Positions 26,369-34,575 of a stretch of DNA of 64,000 bases are shown here, one piece after another. The stretch is from Streptomyces malachitofuscus (GTDB lineage Bacteria; Actinomycetota; Actinomycetes; Streptomycetales; Streptomycetaceae), in assembly GCF_014650055.1 (NCBI RefSeq), contig NZ_BMUF01000004.1, positions 62,001 to 126,000 of the forward strand. Direction: 5' to 3'. Under the pieces are notes generated by a model, which worked only from the letters and a program-made list of their open reading frames with translations, searched no databases and was not told the origin of the DNA. Positions within the stretch are counted from its first letter, which is position 1; every line of letters starts with the position of its first letter. The position numbers and the translations under genes were made by a program.

Positions 26369-28009
26369 ATGCAGCACGAGCGAGCGGGCGGCCCGGCCGG
26401 ACCCGAGGATCTCGTCGACGTCGCTCGGCTGGTCACGGCGTACTACGCACTGCACCCGGACCTCGACGATCCGGGACAGCGCGTCGCGTTCGGGACGTCG
26501 GGACACCGCGGTTCGTCTCTGGCGGCCGCGTTCAACGAGGACCACATCGCCGCGACCAGCCAGGCCATCTGCGAGTACCGCGCCGGGCAGGGGACCGACG
26601 GTCCGCTCTTCCTCGGCGCCGACACCCACGCGCTGTCGGAGCCCGCGCGGGTGACGGCCCTCGAGGTGTTCGCGGCCAACGGGGTCACGGTGCTCATCGA
26701 CACCGCCGACGGCTACACCCCGACCCCGGCGGTCTCGCACGCCATCCTCGCCCACAACAAGGGCCGCACCACGGGCCTCGCGGACGGCGTCGTCGTCACC
26801 CCGTCCCACAACCCGCCCGCCGACGGCGGGTTCAAGTACAACCCGCCGAGCGGCGGCCCGGCGGGTTCGGACGCCACCGGCTGGATCCAGGACCGGGCCA
26901 ACGAGATCATCCGCGGCGGCCTCAAGGACGTCCGCCGTATCCCGTACGCCCGGGCCCTCGCCGCACCCGGCACGGGGCGTTACGACTTCCTCGGCACCTA
27001 CGTCGCGGACCTGCCCGACGTGCTGGACCTGGACGCGATCCGGTCGGCCGGCGTGCGGATCGGCGCCGACCCGCTCGGCGGGGCGTCCGTCGCCTACTGG
27101 GGCCGGATCGCCGAACAGCACCGCCTGGACCTCACGGTGGTCAACCCGCTCACCGACCCCACCTGGCGGTTCATGACCCTGGACTGGGACGGCAGGATCC
27201 GCATGGACTGCTCGTCGCCGCACGCCATGGCGTCCCTCATCGGCCGGCGTGACCGCTTCGACATCGCCACCGGCAACGACGCCGACGCCGACCGGCACGG
27301 CATCGTCACCCCGGACGCCGGTCTGATGAACCCCAACCACTATCTCGCCACGGCGATCGGCTACCTCTTCGCGCACCGCGAGCAGTGGCCGGCGGCGGCC
27401 GGGGTCGGCAAGACCCTGGTGTCCTCCGCGATGATCGACCGGGTCGCCGCCGATCTGAAGCGGGAACTCGTCGAAGTCCCCGTCGGATTCAAGTGGTTCG
27501 TGGACGGACTGGTCGACGGCTCCCTCGGCTTCGGGGGGGAGGAGTCCGCCGGCGCCTCGTTCCTGCGCCGGGACGGCTCGGTGTGGACCACCGACAAGGA
27601 CGGCATCATCCTGGCCCTGCTCGCCTCCGAGATCACGGCGGTCACCGGGAAGACGCCCTCCGAGCACTACGCCGCGCTCACCGGACGCTTCGGCGAACCC
27701 GCCTACGAGCGCATCGACGCCCCGGCCACCCGCGAGGAGAAGGCCCGCCTCGCCAAGCTCTCCCCGGCCCAGGTCACCGCGGACACCCTGGCGGGGGAGG
27801 CGGTCACCGCGGTGCTCACGGAGGCACCGGGCAACGGCGCGTCCATCGGGGGCATCAAGGTGACCACGGACAGCGCCTGGTTCGCCGCCCGCCCGTCCGG
27901 CACCGAGGACGTGTACAAGATCTACGCCGAGTCGTTCCAGGGCCCCGACCACCTGCGCCGGGTGCAGGAGGAGGCCCGGTCCGTGGTCCTCGCGGCACTC
28001 GGCGGCTGA
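26369..28009 (+). CDS. pgm: Phosphoglucomutase (alpha-D-glucose phosphate-specific)
   Basis: Interconverts glucose 1-phosphate and glucose 6-phosphate, linking glycolysis with glycogen, trehalose and cell-wall sugar synthesis. The 546-residue protein has all four active-site loops of the alpha-phosphohexomutases: the phosphoserine loop VTPSHNPP with Ser146, the Mg loop [10 protein letters not shown], the sugar-binding loop GFGGEESAG and the phosphate-binding loop [19 protein letters not shown] 26369 follows GGAGGAG and gives the usual length; two upstream ATGs in frame have no good site. It appears to be a single gene, convergent with the small membrane protein downstream. Confidence 0.97.
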   Translation: MQHERAGGPAGPEDLVDVARLVTAYYALHPDLDDPGQRVAFGTSGHRGSSLAAAFNEDHIAATSQAICEYRAGQGTDGPLFLGADTHALSEPARVTALEVFAANGVTVLIDTADGYTPTPAVSHAILAHNKGRTTGLADGVVVTPSHNPPADGGFKYNPPSGGPAGSDATGWIQDRANEIIRGGLKDVRRIPYARALAAPGTGRYDFLGTYVADLPDVLDLDAIRSAGVRIGADPLGGASVAYWGRIAEQHRLDLTVVNPLTDPTWRFMTLDWDGRIRMDCSSPHAMASLIGRRDRFDIATGNDADADRHGIVTPDAGLMNPNHYLATAIGYLFAHREQWPAAAGVGKTLVSSAMIDRVAADLKRELVEVPVGFKWFVDGLVDGSLGFGGEESAGASFLRRDGSVWTTDKDGIILALLASEITAVTGKTPSEHYAALTGRFGEPAYERIDAPATREEKARLAKLSPAQVTADTLAGEAVTAVLTEAPGNGASIGGIKVTTDSAWFAARPSGTEDVYKIYAESFQGPDHLRRVQEEARSVVLAALGG

Positions 28010-28057
28010 GCCGGACCCCGTACGTCCCGGTCGCCCGTGACGGGTGGCCGGGACGCC

Positions 28058-28573
28058 TCAACCGGCCTGGACCGCGGGGCCGGAGGGCGGCGGAGAGGAG
28101 ACGCCGGGCGGCTCGGACGTCGCCGTGGGCAGCTCCGCGGGAGCCACCTCCGACTGCTGCAGGACGCTGTCGTCGCCGGGCCCCTCGACCGGGGCTCCGG
28201 CCCCGGTGGACAGCTGGGACCACGCGCCCAGAGCCAGGGCGATCGCGGCGGCCGTGCCCACCACGCGTCCCACGCGGCGCAGCCTGGCGCGGCGGTCCAT
28301 GTCCCGCCAGGACGGGCCCTCCCACGGGTCGTCGGGACGCCACAGATCACCGACCGCCGCGATCCCGGCGTCGGCCGGGGGCGCACCGTCCGGGCCGGGA
28401 GGCTCCGGCCAGGTCCCCGGGGTCCGCTGACGCGCCGACGGTTCCCTGGGCGCGGTGGCCCGGATGGCGTGTTCGGTGTCGTCGAGGAACCGCTGCCAGA
28501 CGTCCTCGGGCACGGACGGCGTACCGTCGTGCTCGTCCGGCGGTCCGCCGGCGCCCGGGGTCTGCGCGGTCAC
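28058..28573 (-). CDS. Single-pass membrane protein of unknown function
   Basis: Protein of 171 residues with a Pro-rich, charged N-terminal half, one hydrophobic segment (GTAAAIALALGAW, about residues 104-117) directly after an Arg-rich stretch (RRARLRRVGR), and a Ser/Pro-rich outer tail. The N-terminal part (PEDVWQRFLDDTEHAIR) is predicted cytoplasmic and helical. The layout resembles small actinobacterial membrane proteins of unknown function; no anti-sigma zinc motif is present. It starts with GTG 28573 and diverges from the membrane phosphatase gene at 29050. Confidence 0.65.
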   Translation of the reverse strand: MTAQTPGAGGPPDEHDGTPSVPEDVWQRFLDDTEHAIRATAPREPSARQRTPGTWPEPPGPDGAPPADAGIAAVGDLWRPDDPWEGPSWRDMDRRARLRRVGRVVGTAAAIALALGAWSQLSTGAGAPVEGPGDDSVLQQSEVAPAELPTATSEPPGVSSPPPSGPAVQAG

Positions 28574-29049
28574 GTGGGTTCATTCCTCTCATACGCGGGA
28601 GCCCGCGACGGCCTCTCGGCCGACACGCCGGGGTCCCGCCAGGATCATTGCACAGCGCAAAAACGGAAGGACAGGGGGCCGGGCCGCTGTTCACTCCCGA
28701 TGCGGCCGTTCGTGCCGATACGGCGGGAACCGCCCCCCACAATCCTTACGGCCGGCTGACGGCACCTCCCGGTCGCCCCCGCACCGACCGCCGCACGTGC
28801 CACTCTGATGACAGCACCGCAAGCGCCGCGGCACACGGGGAAGCGGCTGCCGCGGACCGGCGCCCCGGACATCCCGTCCGGGGCGTCGCGCGTACCCGCC
28901 CGGTCCGCGAGTCGGGACTCGATTGGATAAAGGTCCGTCACGGGGGTCACGACGGCCCCGCGACCTTTGCATAGTCTCAAGGTGGGGGAGGGGCGTCTGC
29001 GGAGGAAACGGGCGGCTCTCGAGTGCCCTCGACACCGCTGGAGCAGTGC
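28574..29049. other. 476-base divergent intergenic region
   Basis: No gene is evident. Near 28650 is a partly symmetric TTGCACAGCGCAA followed by an A-run. Close to the phosphatase gene the sequence TTTGCATAGTCT includes TAGTCT, a plausible -10 hexamer. Promoters for the two divergent genes must lie here, but none can be fixed with confidence. Confidence 0.35.
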
Positions 29050-30135
29050 ATGACCGACGTGAAACCGCCCCCCGGCCAGCGGGCGCTGGCCTGGATGCCG
29101 ATCCTGGTGATGGCGGTGATCGCGGTCGTCGACGTCCTGGCGGGGCCGACGATCGGACTGCTGCCGCTGGTGTCGCTCGGGCCGGCCTTCGCCGGGCTGG
29201 TCGGGGGATGGCGCCGCACCGCGGTGATCGGCGCACTGGCGCTGCTGCTCTGCATCGGACTGGGGCTGTACAACGGGCTGTTCGTGAAGCCCCGGGGCTA
29301 CACCGCCATGGTGTCGGTGGCCGGGGTGACCGGCGTCGGCATCGCGGCCGCCGTGGCCCGCTCGCGGCGGGAGGCGGAGCTGGCCAGCGTGCGGTCGATC
29401 GCCGAGGTGGCGCAGCGGGTGCTGCTGCGGCCGGTGCCGCTGACGGCCGGCCCCGTGCAGGTGGCCGTCTCCTACACCTCCGCCGTCGCGGAGGCCCGTA
29501 TCGGCGGTGACCTCTACGAGGTGGTGGCCTCGCCGCACGGTGTGCGCGTCATCCTCGGCGATGTGCAGGGCAAGGGCCTGGCGGCCGTGGAGACGGCCGC
29601 CGTGGTGCTGGGCGCGTTCCGGGAGGCCGCCTACGACGAGCCCGACCTGGTCGGGCTGGGGGAGCGGGTGGAGCGCAGCGTGGCCCGGGAGCTGGAGGGC
29701 GAGCGGTTCGTCACCGCCGTTCTCGCCGAGATCGGCACCGACCACGAGGTCGTCCTCCTCAACTACGGCCATCCGGCGCCCCTGCTCGTGCGCCGCGACG
29801 GCCGTGCCGACTTCCCCGAACCGCCGGTGTTCGCGCTGCCGCTGGGCCTGTCCGCGCACGGGGCCGACGGCCCGCAGCCCTACCGGGTGCCGTTCGCTCC
29901 GGGCGAGCAACTGCTGCTCTACACCGACGGCGTCACCGAGGCCCGCGACCGCGACGGCCGCTTCTACCCGCTGGGCGAGCGCACGCACCTGCTGAAGGAA
30001 CCCGACGCGCACCGCGCCCTGGAAGGCCTGCGCGAGGACCTGGTCCAGCACACGGGAGGGCCGCCCGACGACGACGCCGCGATGCTCCTCCTCCGCTACC
30101 ACCGGCATCAGGAGCCGGGGCCCGCTCCCGGATGA
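29050..30135 (+). CDS. Membrane-bound SpoIIE/PP2C phosphatase
   Basis: Signalling phosphatase of 361 residues with three or four N-terminal membrane helices (about residues 15-110), a short linker helix and a C-terminal SpoIIE/PP2C domain (about 135-355). The catalytic motifs are present in mildly altered form: IGGDLYEV, LGDVQGKGLAAVE, LLYTDGVTEARD and PDDDAAMLLLRY. The compact sensor is purely membranous, like many short Streptomyces members of this family. ATG 29050 has a GGAG site; a GTG nine codons upstream lacks one. The following MarR gene starts 33 bases after its stop and may be co-transcribed. Confidence 0.9.
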   Translation: MTDVKPPPGQRALAWMPILVMAVIAVVDVLAGPTIGLLPLVSLGPAFAGLVGGWRRTAVIGALALLLCIGLGLYNGLFVKPRGYTAMVSVAGVTGVGIAAAVARSRREAELASVRSIAEVAQRVLLRPVPLTAGPVQVAVSYTSAVAEARIGGDLYEVVASPHGVRVILGDVQGKGLAAVETAAVVLGAFREAAYDEPDLVGLGERVERSVARELEGERFVTAVLAEIGTDHEVVLLNYGHPAPLLVRRDGRADFPEPPVFALPLGLSAHGADGPQPYRVPFAPGEQLLLYTDGVTEARDRDGRFYPLGERTHLLKEPDAHRALEGLREDLVQHTGGPPDDDAAMLLLRYHRHQEPGPAPG

Positions 30136-30168
30136 GCCGCGGCTCTGCGAGGGAGGTACAAAGGACAC

Positions 30169-30696
30169 ATGCCGGAGCGTGCGGCCCCCGACGGGGCCCT
30201 GGACGACGTCGAAGAGGTCACCCGCGCGGTGCTGACCGCCTCACGGCTGCTGGTGGCCGTCTCGGCGCGGTCCCTGGCCGCCGTCGAGGACCGGGTGACG
30301 CTGCCGCAGTTCCGGATGCTGGTGGTGCTCTCCACCCGCGGCGCCACCAAGCTCGTCGCGCTCGCCGACCTGCTCCATGTCGCCCCGTCCACCGCGATGC
30401 GCATGGTGGACCGGCTGATCGCGGCCGGCCTCGCCGACCGGCAGACCAATCCGGTCAACCGCAGGGAGACACTGCTGCGGCTCACCGACGAGGGCCGGCG
30501 CACGGTCGAGGAGGTCACCGCGCGCCGCCGGGCCGAGATCGCCGCGATCGTCGAGCGGCTGGGCCCGCGGCAGCGGGCCGCCCTGGTCGGCGCGCTGACC
30601 GCCTTCAACGAGGCCGGCGGCGAACCGCCCGCCGGCGAACCGGAACCGTACCCGCTCGGCTGGGCGATGGACGGGGCGGGCGCGCACGGCGGTTGA
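30169..30696 (+). CDS. MarR-family transcriptional regulator
   Basis: Winged-helix repressor of 175 residues. A dimerisation helix leads into the MarR DNA-binding region (about 45-115): LPQFRMLVVLSTRGATKLVALADLL, the recognition helix VAPSTAMRMVDRLIAAGL, and the wing around DRQTNPVNRRETLLRLTDEG. A C-terminal helix completes the dimer interface. A GGGAGGT site lies before the ATG. Members respond to small phenolic or oxidative ligands. A 15-base palindrome just downstream of the gene, in front of the epoxide-hydrolase-like gene, is a natural candidate for its operator. Confidence 0.9.
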   Translation: MPERAAPDGALDDVEEVTRAVLTASRLLVAVSARSLAAVEDRVTLPQFRMLVVLSTRGATKLVALADLLHVAPSTAMRMVDRLIAAGLADRQTNPVNRRETLLRLTDEGRRTVEEVTARRRAEIAAIVERLGPRQRAALVGALTAFNEAGGEPPAGEPEPYPLGWAMDGAGAHGG

Positions 30697-30715
30697 GCCC
30701 GGCGGGCGCCCTCTT

Positions 30716-30730
30716 TTGCCGGACCGGCAA
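30716..30730. promoter_or_regulatory. 15-base palindrome, candidate MarR operator
   Basis: TTGCCGGACCGGCAA has perfect seven-base arms around one central base. It lies 20 bases after the MarR gene stop and about 105 bases before the hydrolase start. The size suits a MarR-dimer site; a small terminator hairpin is the alternative. Confidence 0.5.
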
Positions 30731-30834
30731 CACCGCTCGTCCCGCCGGGGCCGCCGCGGCCATGCTCGACGGACGAGCTCCGGCGCCGCGCGGACAGAGC
30801 GGCCCCGGAGACCGCGGACAACCCTGGAGCTCAC

Positions 30835-31827
30835 ATGTCACAGCACCCGGCGAACGGTCCCACGCACCGGCTCGTCCCTTCGCCCGCCGGCCGGACACAC
30901 GTGGTGGAGCAGGGCAGCGGCCCCCTGGTACTGCTCGTCCACGGCTTCCCCGAGTCCTGGTCCTCCTGGCGCCACCAGTTGCCGGCCCTGGCGGCGGCCG
31001 GCTACCGCGCGGCGGCCGTCGACGTCCGCGGCTACGGCCGTTCCTCCCGGCCGGCCGCCGCGGAGGCCTACCGGATGCGGGAGCTGGTGGCGGACGCCGT
31101 CGCCGTGGTGCACGCCCTCGGGGAACGAACCGCCGTGATCGTAGGCCACGACTGGGGATCGGCCGTCGCCTCGAACGCCGCACTGATCCGGCCCGACGTC
31201 TTCCGCGCGGTGGCCATGCTCAGCGTCCCGTACGCGCCGCGCGGCGGCCCGAGGCCGAGCACGGTCTTCGCCTCGATGGGCGGCGACGACGAGTTCTACG
31301 TCTCGTACTTCCAGGAACCCGGCCGAGCCGAGGCCGAGATCGAGCCTGACGTACGCGGCTGGCTCGCCGGGTTCTACGCGGCGCTGTCCGGCGACACCAT
31401 GCCCGCACCCGGCGCACCCCTGCCCCATTTCGTGAGCCCGGGCGGAACCCTCCGCGACCGGTTCCCCGCCGGCCGTCTCCCGGCCTGGCTGAGCGAGACG
31501 GACCTCGACGTCTTCGCCGGGGAGTTCGAACGCACCGGGATGAGCGGGGCCTTGGCCCGCTACCGCTCCATGGACCGCGACTGGGAGGACCTCGCCGAAC
31601 ACGACGGCGCGCCCGTGACCCAGCCGTCCCTCTTCATCGGCGGAGCACTCGACGCGTCCACCACGTGGATGGCCGACGCGATCAGCGCCTTCCCCGTCAC
31701 CCTCCCCGGCCTGGTGTCCTCCCACATCCTCGACGGCTGCGGACACTGGCTCCAGCAGGAACGCCCCGCCGAGACCGGCCGCATCCTCACGGACTGGCTC
31801 ACCGCGCTGCCCAAACCTGCATGTTAA
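30835..31827 (+). CDS. Alpha/beta hydrolase, epoxide-hydrolase type
   Basis: Hydrolase of 330 residues. The oxyanion motif HGFPE (36-40), the nucleophile elbow GHDWGS with Asp106, and the late catalytic His in GCGHWLQQERP match epoxide hydrolases, which open epoxides through an Asp-ester intermediate. A cap domain follows the elbow (about residues 145-235; the SYFQEPGRAEAEIE stretch is typical and should supply a ring-opening Tyr). It is cytoplasmic with no signal peptide. The MarR gene and a palindrome lie upstream, suggesting induction by a reactive or aromatic compound. The physiological substrate is not known. Confidence 0.88.
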   Translation: MSQHPANGPTHRLVPSPAGRTHVVEQGSGPLVLLVHGFPESWSSWRHQLPALAAAGYRAAAVDVRGYGRSSRPAAAEAYRMRELVADAVAVVHALGERTAVIVGHDWGSAVASNAALIRPDVFRAVAMLSVPYAPRGGPRPSTVFASMGGDDEFYVSYFQEPGRAEAEIEPDVRGWLAGFYAALSGDTMPAPGAPLPHFVSPGGTLRDRFPAGRLPAWLSETDLDVFAGEFERTGMSGALARYRSMDRDWEDLAEHDGAPVTQPSLFIGGALDASTTWMADAISAFPVTLPGLVSSHILDGCGHWLQQERPAETGRILTDWLTALPKPAC

Positions 31828-31903
31828 ATTTCCATGTGAAGGCGACAGCGGATTTGTAGGCGACAGCGGACAGCGCGTCCACGCACAGGCACGGTGACAC
31901 CTC
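31828..31903. other. AT-rich gap with short direct repeat
   Basis: The gap after the hydrolase starts with an unusually AT-rich stretch (ATGTTAAATTTCCATGTGAA) and then has AGGCGACAGCGGA twice, at 31840-31852 and 31858-31870, an 18-base period. It may hold the promoter of the cupin gene. Confidence 0.4.
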
Positions 31904-32305
31904 ATGACGTCGGAGAGCAGCGGAACACCGGACGACGAGGTGCCCCTCCCGCGGATCCTGTCCGACACGGCCGCGCTGGCCGCCGCCGGCGACGCGTCCG
32001 CCGGTGCCCTGTGGCGGCTCGCGGAGTCCGGCCGCCAGCTCGACGCCAACGTCGTGCGCCTTCCGCCCGGACACGGGGTCGACACCCACCGCGAGCCGGA
32101 CCTCGACGTCCTCCTGCTCGTCCTCGCCGGCCACGGCACCCTCACCGCCCCCGACGGCCCGCACGCCCTCACCGCCGGCACCCTCACCTGGCTCCCGCAC
32201 GGCTCCACCCGAAGCCTCGCCGCCGGCACCGAGGGCCTGACCTACCTCACCGTGCACCGCCGCCGCCCCGGGATGCGCATCCAGAGCCGCCGATCCGGCA
32301 GTTGA
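31904..32305 (+). CDS. Cupin-domain protein
   Basis: Small protein of 133 residues with a single cupin beta-barrel (about 45-120). The conserved core shows the GHGVDTHREPDLDVLLLVL part, which carries His and Glu residues that could bind a metal, and the second motif PHALTAGTLTWLPHGSTRSL. Small cupins of this kind act as sugar- or metal-binding regulators, isomerases or oxygenases; nothing here decides which. It starts at ATG 31904 and is likely a single gene, 74 bases upstream of the glycosyltransferase. Confidence 0.82.
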   Translation: MTSESSGTPDDEVPLPRILSDTAALAAAGDASAGALWRLAESGRQLDANVVRLPPGHGVDTHREPDLDVLLLVLAGHGTLTAPDGPHALTAGTLTWLPHGSTRSLAAGTEGLTYLTVHRRRPGMRIQSRRSGS

Positions 32306-32379
32306 CCGCATGTGACCACCACGGCCACAGACTGATAACAACGGACAACTCCTGAACGCCGAACGCGGTCTAGTCCGCC

Positions 32380-33645
32380 ATGAAGATCTCTTTCCTGCTC
32401 CATAACGCCTATGCGATCGGAGGCACGATCGCCACCACGTTCAACCTGGCCGGCGCGCTGGCCCAGCGGCACGACGTGGAGATCGTCTCGGTGTTACGGA
32501 ACCGGGAGCGTCCCAGCCTCACCCTCCACCCCCGGGTGCGGCTGCGGGCGCTGGTGGATCTGCGGCACGAGGAGGACCACCCCCTGCACGGCAGACCGGC
32601 CAAGGTGTTCCCGTCCGCCGAGTACCGGCACGGACAGTACAGCGAACTGACGGACCAGCGGATCGGCGCGTGCCTTCAGGACATCGACGCGGACGTCGTC
32701 GTCGGCACCAGGCCGGGGCTCAATGTGCACCTCGCCCTCCAGGCCCCCGACCGCGTCCTGCGCGTCGGCCAGGAACACCTCACCCTCGACAACCACCACG
32801 CGGGACTGCGCACCGTGCTGCGCCGCGCCTACCGCCGGCTCGACGTGCTCACCACCGTCACCCGGGCGGACGCGGACTCCTACCGCCGCAAGATGCGGCT
32901 CCCCGGCGTCCGGGTGGAGGCGCTGCCCAACAGCGTCCCCGACCCCACGCTGTCCCCCGCCGACGGCACCGGCCGGATCGTGATCGCGGCGGGCCGACTG
33001 GTCCCGGTCAAGCGCTACGACCTGATCATCGACGCGTTCGCCCGGGTCGTCGCCGAGCACCCCGACTGGCAGCTCCGCATCTACGGCAGGGGCGAGGAGA
33101 AGGCGGGGCTGCGCGCCCGGATCGAGCAGCTCGGCCTGTGGAACAACGTCTTCCTCATGGGCGCGGCGACCCCCATGGAAGCCGAGTGGGTCAAGGGCTC
33201 CATCGGCGTCTGCGCCTCCGACTTCGAACCGTTCGGCATGACCATCGTCGAGGCGATGCGCTGCGGACTGCCCGTGGTGAGCACCGACTGCCCCTACGGG
33301 CCCGGGGAGATCATCGAGGACGGCGTGGACGGCAGACTGGTGCCGCCCGGGGACGCCGCCGCCCTCGGCGCCGCCCTCCTGGACCTGGTCCGCGACGACG
33401 AGCGGCGCCGCCGCATGGGCGGGGCGGCCCTCGCCGACGCACGACGGTTCGCTCCCGGCCCGGTCGTCGCACAGGCCGAACGCCTCTTCCAGGAGGCGAT
33501 CGAGGCCCGCGGCGGCGCCGGACACGGCACACCCGCGCCCGCCGGACTGCCCCACACCCTCCGCACCGGGGGCTACGCCGCCCGTGACCTCGTCCGCGCC
33601 GCCGCGTCCGGCGCGCTGCGCACCGTACGGAAAGGACGCCGATGA
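32380..33645 (+). CDS. Family 4 glycosyltransferase with a TTA codon
   Basis: GT-B fold glycosyltransferase of 421 residues that transfers a sugar from a nucleotide-sugar donor. The N-terminal acceptor domain opens with FLLHNAYAIGGTIATTFNLA, and the C-terminal donor domain has AAGRLVPVKRYDLIIDAF and the E-x7-E region DFEPFGMTIVEAMRCGLPVVS followed by GPGEIIEDGVDGRLVPPGD, typical of GT4. Leu39 is encoded by TTA (32494-32496), the only such codon I noticed in a real gene here; in Streptomyces TTA genes depend on the developmentally regulated bldA tRNA. Its stop overlaps the next gene by four bases. The product could be a cell-surface glycan made during development. Confidence 0.9.
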   Translation: MKISFLLHNAYAIGGTIATTFNLAGALAQRHDVEIVSVLRNRERPSLTLHPRVRLRALVDLRHEEDHPLHGRPAKVFPSAEYRHGQYSELTDQRIGACLQDIDADVVVGTRPGLNVHLALQAPDRVLRVGQEHLTLDNHHAGLRTVLRRAYRRLDVLTTVTRADADSYRRKMRLPGVRVEALPNSVPDPTLSPADGTGRIVIAAGRLVPVKRYDLIIDAFARVVAEHPDWQLRIYGRGEEKAGLRARIEQLGLWNNVFLMGAATPMEAEWVKGSIGVCASDFEPFGMTIVEAMRCGLPVVSTDCPYGPGEIIEDGVDGRLVPPGDAAALGAALLDLVRDDERRRRMGGAALADARRFAPGPVVAQAERLFQEAIEARGGAGHGTPAPAGLPHTLRTGGYAARDLVRAAASGALRTVRKGRR

Positions 33646-34445
33646 GCACCGAACCCCGCGCCGACTGCCGCGCCGACACCGGTGGAGAAGTCACCTTCCG
33701 GCTGAGGCTGCCGTCGGCCACGCACCCCCGGCTGCTGCTGGCGCTCCGCCCCAAGAAGGGCCGGCCCGAGCAGAAGACCCGCACGCTGGACCTGGAACCG
33801 ACCGGCGACGACGGCGCGTTCGGCGCCGTGCTCGAACCGGAGCCCCCGCTCGAGGAGGGCCGCTGGGACGCGTATGTGCTGCGCGGCCCCGACGCGGAAC
33901 GCGAACGGCTGCGCCCCGGTCTGCGCGACGTCCGTGCGCTCGTCGACGGCGGCTCGCGCGACCGGTCGTCACCGGTCGCGGTGAGGGTGCCCTACACCAC
34001 CCTCGACGGCTTTCTCTCCCTGCGGGCCTGGCGGCGCACGGCCCACGCCGAGGCGGGCGCCATCGCCATCGCCGACGGGGCCATGACGGTCCGCGTCCGC
34101 CCGCACGGCGCCACGCTCTCCGCGGCTGCGGTGGCCCTGCTGCGGCTGCGGGGCGACAAGGACACGGTGCGCGACGTCCCCGTGCGGCCGGCGGAGGACG
34201 GCGACTTCACCTTCACCGTCGACTACGGGGCACTCGTGGCCGAGAACGGCGGTGCCCGGGTCTGGAACGTCTTCCTCCGCCCCGCGCCCGGGGCACCCCT
34301 GATCCGGGTCGGCCGGATCCTCGACGATCTGGCGGACCGCAAGGGCTCGTTCGTCTATCCCCAGGTCACCGTGGGCGGATCCGTCGTGCGGCCCTACTAC
34401 ACGGTCGACAACGACCTCTCCGTCGAGGTGACCGCCGCGGGCTGA
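33642..34445 (+). CDS. Hypothetical protein coupled to the glycosyltransferase
   Basis: Soluble protein of 267 residues starting inside the stop of the glycosyltransferase (ATGA). It appears to be mostly beta-strand: an N-terminal sandwich (VTFRLRLPSATHPRLLLALR), a middle section, and a C-terminal part with WNVFLRPAPGAPLIRVGRIL and RPYYTVDNDLSVEV. I recognise the ending as typical of uncharacterised Streptomyces proteins found next to glycosyltransferases, in glycan clusters. There is no signal peptide or membrane helix. It probably assists the transferase, perhaps as a carbohydrate-recognition partner; this is inference from coupling. Confidence 0.7.
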   Translation: MSTEPRADCRADTGGEVTFRLRLPSATHPRLLLALRPKKGRPEQKTRTLDLEPTGDDGAFGAVLEPEPPLEEGRWDAYVLRGPDAERERLRPGLRDVRALVDGGSRDRSSPVAVRVPYTTLDGFLSLRAWRRTAHAEAGAIAIADGAMTVRVRPHGATLSAAAVALLRLRGDKDTVRDVPVRPAEDGDFTFTVDYGALVAENGGARVWNVFLRPAPGAPLIRVGRILDDLADRKGSFVYPQVTVGGSVVRPYYTVDNDLSVEVTAAG

Positions 34446-34494
34446 CCCCAGCAGCGGCCCGTCATGTGACGGACCGTCAGTTCCGTCAGGGGTC

Positions 34495-34523
34495 TTGACC
34501 CCTCGCGCCCGCTCCTTCAGATT
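34495..34523 (+). promoter_or_regulatory. Candidate promoter of the LacI-family regulator
   Basis: TTGACC (34495-34500), 17 bases, then CAGATT (34518-34523), directly upstream of the operator-like palindromes. The -35 box is part of a small GGGGTC-TT-GACCCC inverted repeat (34489-34502). Confidence 0.4.
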
Positions 34524-34529
34524 GCTCGT

Positions 34530-34556
34530 TAATGCGCATTACCTAATACGCATTAA
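34530..34556. promoter_or_regulatory. Double palindromic operator, likely autoregulatory
   Basis: TAATGCGCATTA (34530-34541) is a perfect 12-base palindrome, and TAATACGCATTA (34544-34555) is a one-mismatch copy 14 bases further on. Together they also form an outer inverted pair, TTAATGCG and CGCATTAA. The AT-rich sequence stands out in this GC-rich DNA and sits 20 bases before the LacI-type start codon, just after a possible -10 box, where a bound repressor would block transcription. Confidence 0.75.
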
Positions 34557-34575
34557 CCAGCCGGAAGGAGCAGAG

